From contig JAEWJV010000193.1 of assembly GCA_023386395.1 (NCBI GenBank), positions 1-19,687 on the forward strand: a stretch of 19,687 nt of DNA, in the 5' to 3' direction. The stretch comes from Bacteroidota bacterium (GTDB taxonomy: Bacteria > Bacteroidota > Bacteroidia > Chitinophagales > Chitinophagaceae). Below the pieces are notes generated by a model. It searched no databases, was not told where the DNA came from, and saw nothing but the letters and a program-made list of their open reading frames with translations. Below are positions 1-6,612 of this stretch, one piece after another. Position 1 is the first letter of the stretch, and each line of letters opens with the position of its first letter. The position numbers and the translations under genes were made by a program.

Positions 1-44
1 TAACCGGCTGCATGTTTATTAAGCATTAAGCTTTGAATATTAAA

Positions 45-52
45 TATTTTTG
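45..52 (+). promoter_or_regulatory. possible -7 box upstream of the xer gene
   Basis: The bases TATTTTTG match the Bacteroidota -7 consensus TAnnTTTG at every fixed position, about 75 bases before the recombinase start. No TTG is found at the expected distance upstream (the only TTTG, at 32-35, is too close), so this rests on one box in AT-rich DNA and is weak. Nothing else is recognisable in bases 1-127. Confidence 0.25.
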
Positions 53-127
53 CCAACGAATGTAAGCAGCTATCATCAATAGCAACCGTAAAAAATAAAT
101 AGTGAAATAAAAATCCGGGATTGTGCA

Positions 128-1030
128 ATGTGGCAACCATATAAAAAATCTTATAAAGCATATCTTCAGCTTGAAAAATCTTTAAGCGATAATTCTGTTG
201 AAGCTTACATGCGTGACCTGGAAAAGCTAACGCAATACCTGCAGGGAGAAAACAATATGAAAACACCTGCCGATATTGTTTTAAAAGATTTGCAGCAGTT
301 TATTCAGGGCATTGCGAAAATGGGTATTAATGCCACTTCCCCGGCAAGAATTTTTTCAGGCATAATATGCTTTTTTAAATATTGCCTTTTTGAAAATATT
401 GTTGCAAATGACCCTTCTGTTTTACTGGAAGCACCAAAATTAAAGCGTGCATTACCGGATATATTAAGCTTTGAAGAAATTGAAAACATCATTGCTGCAA
501 TAGATATGAGCACACCAGACGGCACGCGCAACAGGGCCATACTGGAAACCATGTACAGTTGTGGTTTACGCGTAAGTGAAACGGTAAATCTAAAATTAAG
601 TAATCTTTATCCCGATATTGGTTTTGTACGTGTAATTGGCAAAGGCAATAAAGAACGTTTAATACCTGTTGGCAGCGATGCTATAAAACATATAAAAATT
701 TATAAAGAAAATATCCGTACTCACATCAAGCCAAAGAAGGATTATGAAGACATAGTTTTTTTAAACAGGTTTGGGAGCAGTTTATCGCGGGTTATGATAT
801 TTTACATTATTAAAGACCTGGCTAAAAAGGCAGGCATTACAAAGATTATTTCACCCCATACATTCCGTCATTCATTTGCAACACATCTCGTTGAAGGCGG
901 CGCCGACCTGCGTGCCGTGCAGGAAATGCTTGGGCATGAAAGCATTACCACCACTGAAATCTATACACATTTAGATAGGGATTATTTGAGGGCCACACTG
1001 AACCAGTTTCATCCGGCTTTCAAAAATTAA
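128..1030 (+). CDS. xerD: XerC/XerD-type tyrosine recombinase
   Basis: Cytoplasmic site-specific recombinase of 300 residues, the normal XerC/XerD length. In this family, such enzymes resolve chromosome dimers at dif during division. The N-terminal SAM-like core-binding domain spans about residues 5-95 and the catalytic domain about 110-290. The full catalytic set is visible: R148 in a GLRVSE motif, K172 in GKGNKER, H244 and R247 in HTFRHSFATH, H270 in LGH, and the nucleophile Y279 in IYTH. The gene stands alone, is full length and has no integrase-type extension, phage genes or att-like repeats beside it, so a housekeeping Xer role fits better than a mobile element. XerC versus XerD cannot be settled from sequence alone; Bacteroidota often annotate this form as XerD. 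It is convergent with the DUF4251 gene, with only 8 bases between the stops. Confidence 0.9.
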   Translation: MWQPYKKSYKAYLQLEKSLSDNSVEAYMRDLEKLTQYLQGENNMKTPADIVLKDLQQFIQGIAKMGINATSPARIFSGIICFFKYCLFENIVANDPSVLLEAPKLKRALPDILSFEEIENIIAAIDMSTPDGTRNRAILETMYSCGLRVSETVNLKLSNLYPDIGFVRVIGKGNKERLIPVGSDAIKHIKIYKENIRTHIKPKKDYEDIVFLNRFGSSLSRVMIFYIIKDLAKKAGITKIISPHTFRHSFATHLVEGGADLRAVQEMLGHESITTTEIYTHLDRDYLRATLNQFHPAFKN

Positions 1031-1038
1031 AGTGAAGT

Positions 1039-1500
1039 TTATTTAAGCTGTTTTATATAACCATTATAAGAAATGCCTTGCTTATCGTTGCTGCTGGCCT
1101 GCAATGAAGCCGTTTTATTATCAAACACTGTTAAATAAAATACCGTTCCTGAAAACCGGTCTTTTATTTTCATAGAAACTTCATAACGGTTTTTCTTACC
1201 TTTTTTAACAGTATAATCGTAATCGGTAGAAGTAAAATTATACCCCGCATCAGATGGGTTAACCGGCGCTGAATAAGCTCTGCCAACATAAGGCAGATAA
1301 ACAACAAGCGAATCTCCTTTTACATCAAGTGAAAAGCTTGAAGTTAATTGTCTCGTCCTGCCGCGAAGGGGATTCATTGTTTGAGGTATGAATGAATAGC
1401 GCTTTGAATCAAGTAATGATTTTATTGTATTTGTTGAATCCTGTGCATATAATTCGCTGATAAAGATTATAGCAAATAATAACAATATGGTCTTTTTCAT
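1039..1500 (-). CDS. DUF4251-family secreted protein
   Basis: A 153-residue protein with a clear Sec signal peptide: lysines at 2-3, a hydrophobic stretch to about residue 17 and an LYAQ cleavage region near residue 19. It has no lipobox cysteine. The mature part has alternating beta-strand-like segments and matches my memory of DUF4251, a Bacteroidota family of small periplasmic or outer-membrane-associated proteins of unknown function. The blocks behind this call are the repeated-aromatic 'YVGRAYSAPV' region (about 90-100) and the central 'GYNFTSTDYDY' strand. No catalytic residues are evident. The gene is a single minus-strand unit between xer and the exonuclease gene. Its upstream 223-base gap is shared with the divergent exonuclease gene and should hold both promoters. 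Confidence 0.75.
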   Translation of the reverse strand: MKKTILLLFAIIFISELYAQDSTNTIKSLLDSKRYSFIPQTMNPLRGRTRQLTSSFSLDVKGDSLVVYLPYVGRAYSAPVNPSDAGYNFTSTDYDYTVKKGKKNRYEVSMKIKDRFSGTVFYLTVFDNKTASLQASSNDKQGISYNGYIKQLK

Positions 1501-1723
1501 AATAAAATTTTAAGCGATGCTTTGACTGCCTGTTTCTAAAACTGTTTAGTGCAGTTCTTCCGAGTTACTAAAATTAAACATTTCCTTAAATTATTTCTAC
1601 AAATAAACACCTGCGTCAAGCAACCAAGGGCCATTATTCATGTGGCTATCTTAGTGCCGGTTTCTGTTCCGGGTACCTGCATAATTGTTCAAAAAAGATT
1701 TCATTCTTCTTACATTTACAAAT

Positions 1724-2500
1724 ATGAAGATCGCAACCTATAATGTAAATGGTGTTAACGGGCGGCTGCCTGTTTTATTAAAATGGTTAGAAGAATCTAT
1801 GCCGGATATTGTTTGCCTGCAGGAATTAAAAGCGCCGCAGGAAAAGTTCCCCTTGCAGGATATAGAAAACGCTGGCTATAAAGCAATATGGCATGGTCAA
1901 AAAAGCTGGAATGGCGTGGCTATTTTATCACGCGGCGAAGCGCCTCATGAAATACGTCGTGTGCTGCCCGGCGACCCTGAAGATTTGCATAGCCGTTATA
2001 TAGAAGCTAAAGTAAACGGCTTAACCATTGGTTGTCTTTATTTGCCTAACGGCAATCCTGCGCCCGGTCCCAAGTTTGATTATAAACTGAAATGGTTTGA
2101 GCGCTTAACCAAACATGCGGCAGAATTATACAGGAGCGGTGAACGTGTAATATTAACCGGCGATTATAATGTAATGCCAACTGAGCTTGATGTATATAAA
2201 CCAGAGCGCTGGGTGGATGATGCTTTGTTCAGGCCGGAAACAAGAGCTGCATTTCATAAACTGCTTGAACAGGGCTGGACAGATGCCATCCGTAAATTAT
2301 ATCCAGGTGAAGTGATCTATACTTTCTGGGATTATTTTCGCAATGCTTATGGCCGCAATGCAGGCCTGCGCATAGATCATTTTTTATTAAGCGCAGATGT
2401 TGATAAAGATCTTGTTGGCGCCGGGGTTGATAAATTTGTCCGTGGCTGGGAAAAAACAAGCGATCATGCACCTGTCTGGATTGAACTGAAAGATGAATAG
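1724..2500 (+). CDS. xth: exodeoxyribonuclease III (AP endonuclease family)
   Basis: Metal-dependent DNA repair nuclease of the endonuclease/exonuclease/phosphatase fold. Family members cleave at abasic sites and remove 3'-blocking groups in base excision repair. Visible motifs: MKIATYNVNGVN at the N-terminus, LQELK with catalytic E34, the GDYNV motif near residue 147 (catalytic Asp and Asn), RIDHFL near 217, and the C-terminal TSDHAPVW motif with the Asp-His pair. The length of 258 residues is typical. The reading frame is open back to 1685, but the family N-terminus begins exactly at the ATG at 1724, so that start was chosen. The gap before it (1501-1723) shows no gene and no convincing -33/-7 pair. 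Confidence 0.92.
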   Translation: MKIATYNVNGVNGRLPVLLKWLEESMPDIVCLQELKAPQEKFPLQDIENAGYKAIWHGQKSWNGVAILSRGEAPHEIRRVLPGDPEDLHSRYIEAKVNGLTIGCLYLPNGNPAPGPKFDYKLKWFERLTKHAAELYRSGERVILTGDYNVMPTELDVYKPERWVDDALFRPETRAAFHKLLEQGWTDAIRKLYPGEVIYTFWDYFRNAYGRNAGLRIDHFLLSADVDKDLVGAGVDKFVRGWEKTSDHAPVWIELKDE

Positions 2501-2514
2501 GTTTTGCACAACGG

Positions 2515-2532
2515 CTGCATAAGTTTATGCAG
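2515..2532. repeat. 8-bp-arm inverted repeat after xth
   Basis: CTGCATAA and TTATGCAG form perfect 8-bp arms around a 2-base centre, 15 bases after the exonuclease stop. The two-base centre is too small for a good RNA hairpin unless the stem opens, and there is no following T-run, so this is at best a weak terminator or a protein-binding palindrome. Confidence 0.35.
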
Positions 2533-2579
2533 TATTTAAAATTTGTGGTGCAGGAATTGATTTAATACCTGTAAAAAAT

Positions 2580-2822
2580 ATGCCTTCATTATCTTATACA
2601 ACATTGGTTATGCTGCCGGATAACAGCACAGTTGAAGTACAGTATTACTGCATAGATAAAAAGCTGGACAAAGAGGAAAGAAAAACTAAAACAGAGCTTT
2701 TTATACAGTTACACGATTGCATTTGTACAATTAAAATTGAAAAATCGGTTTGTACTAATCCGGAAGTTCTGGAAAGCCTTGTACAGCATAAAGTAATTAA
2801 TACAAGAGGGCATTTGTGCTGA
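2580..2822 (+). CDS. small hypothetical protein (80 aa)
   Basis: An 80-residue ORF not recognised as any family. The N-terminal third looks like two beta strands, the middle is very charged (KKLDKEERKTKTE, about 27-39), and the last part carries cysteines near residues 48, 50, 57 and 80. Codon use and amino-acid composition resemble a real protein more than the overlapping minus-strand frame at 2645-2935, which is rich in Ser, Leu and Cys. The start ATG follows an A-rich stretch, as is common in Bacteroidota. It lies 79 bases after xth and could be read with it, ending before the terminator at 2976-3015. There is no signal peptide or membrane segment. It may not be a gene at all. Confidence 0.4.
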   Translation: MPSLSYTTLVMLPDNSTVEVQYYCIDKKLDKEERKTKTELFIQLHDCICTIKIEKSVCTNPEVLESLVQHKVINTRGHLC

Positions 2823-2895
2823 TCATTTATCGGTTTTTCTATATAAAGATTTATTAAAGGGCTTCGATCGTAATCGCTGCTGCCATTCAGCAATG

Positions 2896-2915
2896 CAGCA
2901 CAAGGGGTGACACAA
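2896..2915 (+). repeat. dispersed intergenic repeat, copy 1
   Basis: CAGCACAAGGGGTGACACAA is the shortened version of the core found at 4584-4604 and 12352-12372: one substitution and one base deleted. Similarity to the 12352 copy seems to continue loosely on both sides, from TGCC at 2881 to GCTGGTAAC near 2938-2946. The copy sits in the gap after the small ORF, just before the terminator. Confidence 0.6.
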
Positions 2916-2975
2916 TGAACGAAGCCATCCTTCATTTGCTGGTAACAAAAAAAATTTTTATTTCGACTCCGCTCA

Positions 2976-3015
2976 ATAGTAAAAAGCCTTCGGCTTCGCT
3001 CAGGCTTTTTACTAT
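2976..3015. terminator. strong intrinsic terminator, 14-bp stem
   Basis: ATAGTAAAAAGCCT at 2976-2989 is perfectly complementary to AGGCTTTTTACTAT at 3002-3015, with a 12-base loop. The GC-rich inner stem is followed on either strand by a run of T, so it can act in both directions. It would end plus-strand transcription from xth and the small ORF and insulate the ligase gene at 3189. The loop plus flank also contains an imperfect 13-bp direct repeat (2963-2975 and 2990-3002). Confidence 0.8.
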
Positions 3016-3188
3016 AATCAACCCGCCCGCTTAATAAGAATTATTTCAATTCTCCTATATAAACAAATAAGCGGCTTGCTTATCTTCGGCAAAGAATAAG
3101 CAAATATGAAATACCCATGTAAAATGTAATACATACAGTAATTTTTATTGGGTATTCCATCTGGCTTCCAAAAAATAAAAAACAAGCG

Positions 3189-4538
3189 ATGAAATCCGAT
3201 ATCATACAGCGGTTACAGGAGAACAATATTGATAAAATAAAATTTGCCGTAGCGGATATTGATGGCGTACTGCGTGGCAAGATCATCAACATTAACAAGT
3301 TTGTAAAAGCCATAGAAAACGGCGTTGGTTTTTGTAATGTGGTTTTTGGCTGGGATATGAATGATGTGTGCTATACCAATGGCGATATAAGCGGCTGGCA
3401 TACGGGTTATCCCGATGCATTTGCCACCATTGATTTGAATACTTACAGAACCATTCCCTGGCAAAACAATATTCCTTTTTTTCTTGCCGATTTCAGTCAT
3501 GCACCCGAAGTAGCAGCAGCCTGCCCGCGCACTTTGTTAAAACATATAAGCGGGCAATGTGAAGCACTTGGTTTTAAAGCTTTTTTTTCAAAGGAATTTG
3601 AATGGTTCAATTTTGTAGAAACACCGCAAACATTAAGCGATAAACATTATGTAAACCCGCAGCCATTAACGCCCGGTATGTTTGGTTATTCGTTGCTCCG
3701 TACTTCACAGCATGATGCCTTCTATTATGATTTATTCAATCTTTTACATGCATTTGATGTGCCGCTGGAAGGCCTGCATACGGAAACCGGCAACGGTGTA
3801 TATGAAGCCAGCATTGACTATACGGATATACTGGAAGCGGCAGACCGTGCTGTATTATTTAAAACAGCGGTAAAAGAAATTGCCTACAAACATGGTTTAA
3901 TGGCAACGTTTATGGCAAAATGGAATATTGCATTGCCTGGATGCAGCGGCCATATTCATCAACATCTTGAAGATGAAAACGGTAATAATATTTTTAAAGA
4001 TGAAAGCGATGCTAATGGCTTAAGCGAAATAATGAAGCAATATATTGCCGGCCAGTTATATTGCCTTCCGTTTATCATGCCCATGTATGCGCCAACCATA
4101 AATAGTTACAAGCGTTATGTGGAAGGCGCATGGGCAGCAACAAGTGTAAGCTGGGGCATAGAAAACAGAACAACCGCTTTGCGTGTTATTAATCATGTTC
4201 CGGCTGCAACGCGGCTGGAAACAAGGGTGCCGGGCGCGGATGCCAATCCTTATTTATCTATGGCAGCAAGCCTGGCTTCGGGGCTGTATGGCATAAAACA
4301 TAAACTCAGCCTCAATCTTGATGCGGTTAAAGGCAGCGCTTATGATATTAAATCTTTACAGCGGTTACCGGCAACCTTGCAGGAGGCAACCCTTATTATG
4401 AAAAATTCAAACATCGCAGCCAGCCTCTTTGGCGAAGCATTTACGGATCATTTTATCCGTACCCGCGAATGGGAATGCCGGCAATTTGAAAAGCAGGTCA
4501 CTGATTGGGAATTGAAACGCTATTTTGAAATTATATAA
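3189..4538 (+). CDS. glutamine-synthetase-family ligase, GlnA/PuuA-like
   Basis: A 449-residue enzyme of the glutamine synthetase fold. The family joins an amine to the gamma-carboxyl of glutamate with ATP. Metal-site residues are in place: E136 and E138 (KEFEWF), E199 and E206 (TETGNGVYE), H255 (GCSGHIH) and E344 (RLETR). The substrate and ATP arginines are seen in NSYKRY (R309), ENRTTALR (R327, R332) and RLETRVPGADANPYL (R342, R346). The N-terminal region, which in true GlnA carries the DGSS ammonium-binding loop, reads FGWDMNDV, closer to gamma-glutamyl-amine ligases such as PuuA. An amine other than ammonia is therefore likely, but the substrate is unknown. It is first of a three-gene plus-strand group with a kinase-fold and a HAD protein. 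It is not the main nitrogen-assimilating GlnA by sequence or context. Confidence 0.85.
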   Translation: MKSDIIQRLQENNIDKIKFAVADIDGVLRGKIININKFVKAIENGVGFCNVVFGWDMNDVCYTNGDISGWHTGYPDAFATIDLNTYRTIPWQNNIPFFLADFSHAPEVAAACPRTLLKHISGQCEALGFKAFFSKEFEWFNFVETPQTLSDKHYVNPQPLTPGMFGYSLLRTSQHDAFYYDLFNLLHAFDVPLEGLHTETGNGVYEASIDYTDILEAADRAVLFKTAVKEIAYKHGLMATFMAKWNIALPGCSGHIHQHLEDENGNNIFKDESDANGLSEIMKQYIAGQLYCLPFIMPMYAPTINSYKRYVEGAWAATSVSWGIENRTTALRVINHVPAATRLETRVPGADANPYLSMAASLASGLYGIKHKLSLNLDAVKGSAYDIKSLQRLPATLQEATLIMKNSNIAASLFGEAFTDHFIRTREWECRQFEKQVTDWELKRYFEII

Positions 4539-4583
4539 TGAACAGATTTTTGTTTGCGGCAAATGAACTGATATGAAGCATTG

Positions 4584-4604
4584 TTGTGTCACTCCCTTGT
4601 ACTG
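4584..4604 (-). repeat. dispersed intergenic repeat, copy 2 (inverted)
   Basis: The minus strand contains AGTACAAGGGAGTGACACAA preceded by C, identical over 21 bases to 12352-12372 and in opposite orientation. It lies in the 140-base gap between the ligase and kinase genes, 45 bases after the ligase stop. Outside the core, similarity to the other copies fades, although a following GCTTCATAT block resembles the other copies. Confidence 0.75.
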
Positions 4605-4678
4605 TATATCGTTATTCATCTGCGGTTTTAAACTCAAAGTCCGTCATTTTAAAAAGTATAGGAATTAATTTATAATTC

Positions 4679-5752
4679 ATGTTCACCATAAATGAGAATA
4701 TGCTGCAGTTTATAGATTTTACAGCTATTGTAAAAGAAGCCTGGGAAGCTTACGATGAAACAAGAAAAATTATAAGCATTGTAGATATAAGCGCTAAAGT
4801 TTCAACCAATCATGTGTACAGGGTTAAGTTTGAAGATGAAAGCTTTATTATCGCCAAGCTTTCCTATTACGGCAGGTTTGAACACTTTGAACAGGACCAC
4901 AAGATTATTGATGTAATGAGCAACAATATGCCCGCACCATTTGAAAACGTACTGGCACGTTCACTCATGAAAGGCAATAAGCTTTTTATTCACCGTTATA
5001 AAACAGATGTAATTGATGCGTGGGTTATATTTTATCGCCCCATTCAAATAAAAAAAAGGTCGCCGAGAAGATTGAATGAAGAGCAGATAGAAAAGTTTGC
5101 AGAACAATTAGCCCTGTTTCATAAAGCATGCTTCAACATACGCAAAACGCTGCCCACATCATCCAAATCATTCAAAACAGATATTCATGCTTTGCTGCAA
5201 TATCTTGAAACAGATGACGGGCGTTATGAGCACCGCATGCATGAAAATGTTATTCGCGAACAATGCAATTTATTATTGCAGGAATTTGAAGTATTCCGCC
5301 ATTCGGGCATTGAGCGCATGCCCGTTTTTGTGGACTGGAACATTGGCAATTTTTCCATTGCGTCCACCACTTCATTCAAACTTTTTTCCCGCTGGGATTA
5401 CGATTGGTTCCGCATGTCAACCCGCATGATGGATTTTTATTTTCTCAGCCGTGTTGTTTCCAATGTTGGCGACCGCACTGCATTCAGTTATTACATCGGG
5501 CCTTTAATGGAAGACAGGTTCATACGTTTTCTCAAGGCCTATCACGCCGTGTATCCGCTTATGGCCAATGAAATAGTGTTTCTGAAAGAAGTATATCGTT
5601 TCTTCATTTTGAATTATGTTGTAAAAGATGGCCGCTATTTTTTTCATGAAATGTTTGCCAACAAGCTGCAACGTGAAGCCTTTGAAATATATCTTCCTTC
5701 TATTGAAAAAGAATTCGATTCAGATAAATTATTAAAAGCACTTAATTTGTAA
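4679..5752 (+). CDS. APH-fold (aminoglycoside/choline kinase-like) protein
   Basis: A 357-residue cytoplasmic protein with the protein-kinase-like fold of the aminoglycoside phosphotransferase superfamily, whose members phosphorylate hydroxyls of small molecules with ATP. The N-lobe contains strand-plus-lysine features at IIAKLSYYG (K60). The catalytic loop is FVDWNIGNF, giving the general base D219 and the metal-binding N224 in the usual D-x4-N spacing; the customary His two places before the Asp is replaced by Phe. The second metal site is RWDYDW with D240 and D242. The C-terminal part is helical and aromatic-rich. It matches no named substrate group I know, and real antibiotic resistance is unlikely. 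The stop is two bases before the HAD start, so the two are probably translationally coupled. An alternative start is the ATG at 4700. Confidence 0.7.
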   Translation: MFTINENMLQFIDFTAIVKEAWEAYDETRKIISIVDISAKVSTNHVYRVKFEDESFIIAKLSYYGRFEHFEQDHKIIDVMSNNMPAPFENVLARSLMKGNKLFIHRYKTDVIDAWVIFYRPIQIKKRSPRRLNEEQIEKFAEQLALFHKACFNIRKTLPTSSKSFKTDIHALLQYLETDDGRYEHRMHENVIREQCNLLLQEFEVFRHSGIERMPVFVDWNIGNFSIASTTSFKLFSRWDYDWFRMSTRMMDFYFLSRVVSNVGDRTAFSYYIGPLMEDRFIRFLKAYHAVYPLMANEIVFLKEVYRFFILNYVVKDGRYFFHEMFANKLQREAFEIYLPSIEKEFDSDKLLKALNL

Positions 5753-5754
5753 GC

Positions 5755-6600
5755 ATGCAGATACAATCATTCCTTTCAATTGCAGAACAATTTAAGGTAG
5801 TGTTTCTTGATTCGTACGGCGTATTAAAAAATTATAATGGCTTAATTCACGGCGTACGCCACACGATTGATTTTCTACGGAGCAGAGATATTATTCTTCG
5901 TGTGTTAACCAATGATGCTTCACGCAGCCAGTTGCAACAGGCTGAAAGCTTTCACAGGCTTGGGCTGCACGATATACAGGAGCATGAAATTATTACTTCG
6001 GGAATGATGGCGAAGCAGTTTCTTGAACAAAAAATAACGGATGGTAAAATCGCGTACCTCGGCACGGAAAATTCTGCTCATTATATTTTGCAATCAGGCC
6101 TTGAACATATCCCGGTACGGGATATTGATTTAAAAAGCTTAAATGATATAAGTGCACTTGTATTTTTAGATGATGAAGGCTTCGACTGGAATACAGATAT
6201 TACAAAAACAGTAAACCTGCTTCGTCATAAGAACCTGCCGGTAATTGTTGCCAACTCCGATAAGTTTTACCCGGTTTCAAAAAATGATGTAGCTGTTGCA
6301 ACAGGTGGTATTGCCAAGCTTATTGAAAGCACACTTGACAGGAAGTTTATTCATTTTGGCAAACCCGATTCACAAATGTTTATTTATGCATATGATGAAT
6401 TAAATTCAATGGGCAATTATAACAGGAGTGAAATCTTAATGGTGGGAGATACCTTGCAGGCTGATATACTTGGCGGTAATAAATTCGGTGTAAAAACAAC
6501 GCTGGTGCTTTCGGGCAATACAAGCAGGGAAGATGCCCCGCTGCAAATACGTTCTTCAGGCATTATTCCTGATTACATTTGTGAATCTATATTAACGTAA
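5755..6600 (+). CDS. HAD-IIA superfamily protein with altered motif I
   Basis: A 281-residue member of the HAD superfamily, subclass IIA (NagD-like), with the cap inserted between motifs II and III. Motif I is FLDSYGVL: the nucleophile D19 is kept but the usual second Asp (general acid/base) is Tyr21. Motif II is LTNDASRS (T52), motif III the Lys of HFGKPDS (K203), and motif IV MVGDTLQADILG (D232, D237). I recall a HAD-IIA subgroup with an aromatic residue at this position (DxWGV), so this may be a family trait rather than damage. Whether it is an active phosphatase is open. It starts two bases after the kinase-fold gene, which suggests a shared substrate. It is convergent with the radical SAM gene with only 12 bases between stops and no visible hairpin terminator. 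Confidence 0.8.
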   Translation: MQIQSFLSIAEQFKVVFLDSYGVLKNYNGLIHGVRHTIDFLRSRDIILRVLTNDASRSQLQQAESFHRLGLHDIQEHEIITSGMMAKQFLEQKITDGKIAYLGTENSAHYILQSGLEHIPVRDIDLKSLNDISALVFLDDEGFDWNTDITKTVNLLRHKNLPVIVANSDKFYPVSKNDVAVATGGIAKLIESTLDRKFIHFGKPDSQMFIYAYDELNSMGNYNRSEILMVGDTLQADILGGNKFGVKTTLVLSGNTSREDAPLQIRSSGIIPDYICESILT

Positions 6601-6612
6601 ACTGAAGGATGA

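Larger units (their letters stand above)
2823..3188. other. 366-base gap: repeat, terminator and leader
   Basis: No gene is supported here. In order, the gap holds dispersed repeat copy 1 (2896-2915), the terminator (2976-3015), an AT-rich stretch where the promoter of the ligase gene should lie, and two inverted repeats near that gene: TTGCTTAT/ATAAGCAA at 3076-3083 and 3096-3103, and AATACCCA/TGGGTATT at 3110-3117 and 3149-3156. The last two could fold in the 5' leader but may be chance in AT-rich DNA. No full TAnnTTTG box was found. Confidence 0.5.

Noticed and set aside
128..1030. Integrase of a mobile element
   Set aside because: Xer-type length, complete catalytic residues and no phage, transfer or att features nearby argue for a housekeeping recombinase.
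1549..1743. Plus-strand 64-codon ORF overlapping the xth start
   Set aside because: It overlaps the well-supported exonuclease start in another frame and its composition is not protein-like; the 1501-1723 gap is better read as a shared promoter region.
2645..2935. Minus-strand 96-codon ORF over the small hypothetical gene
   Set aside because: It runs through dispersed repeat copy 1 and is rich in Ser, Leu and Cys with no recognisable pattern; treated as a shadow.
3189..4538. Primary glutamine synthetase glnA
   Set aside because: The DGSS ammonium-binding loop is replaced, and gene context lacks nitrogen-regulation genes; only the broad family is supported.
4407..4637. Minus-strand 76-codon ORF at the ligase 3' end
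   Set aside because: It overlaps the ligase in antisense and takes part of its sequence from repeat copy 2, so it is a repeat-derived shadow.
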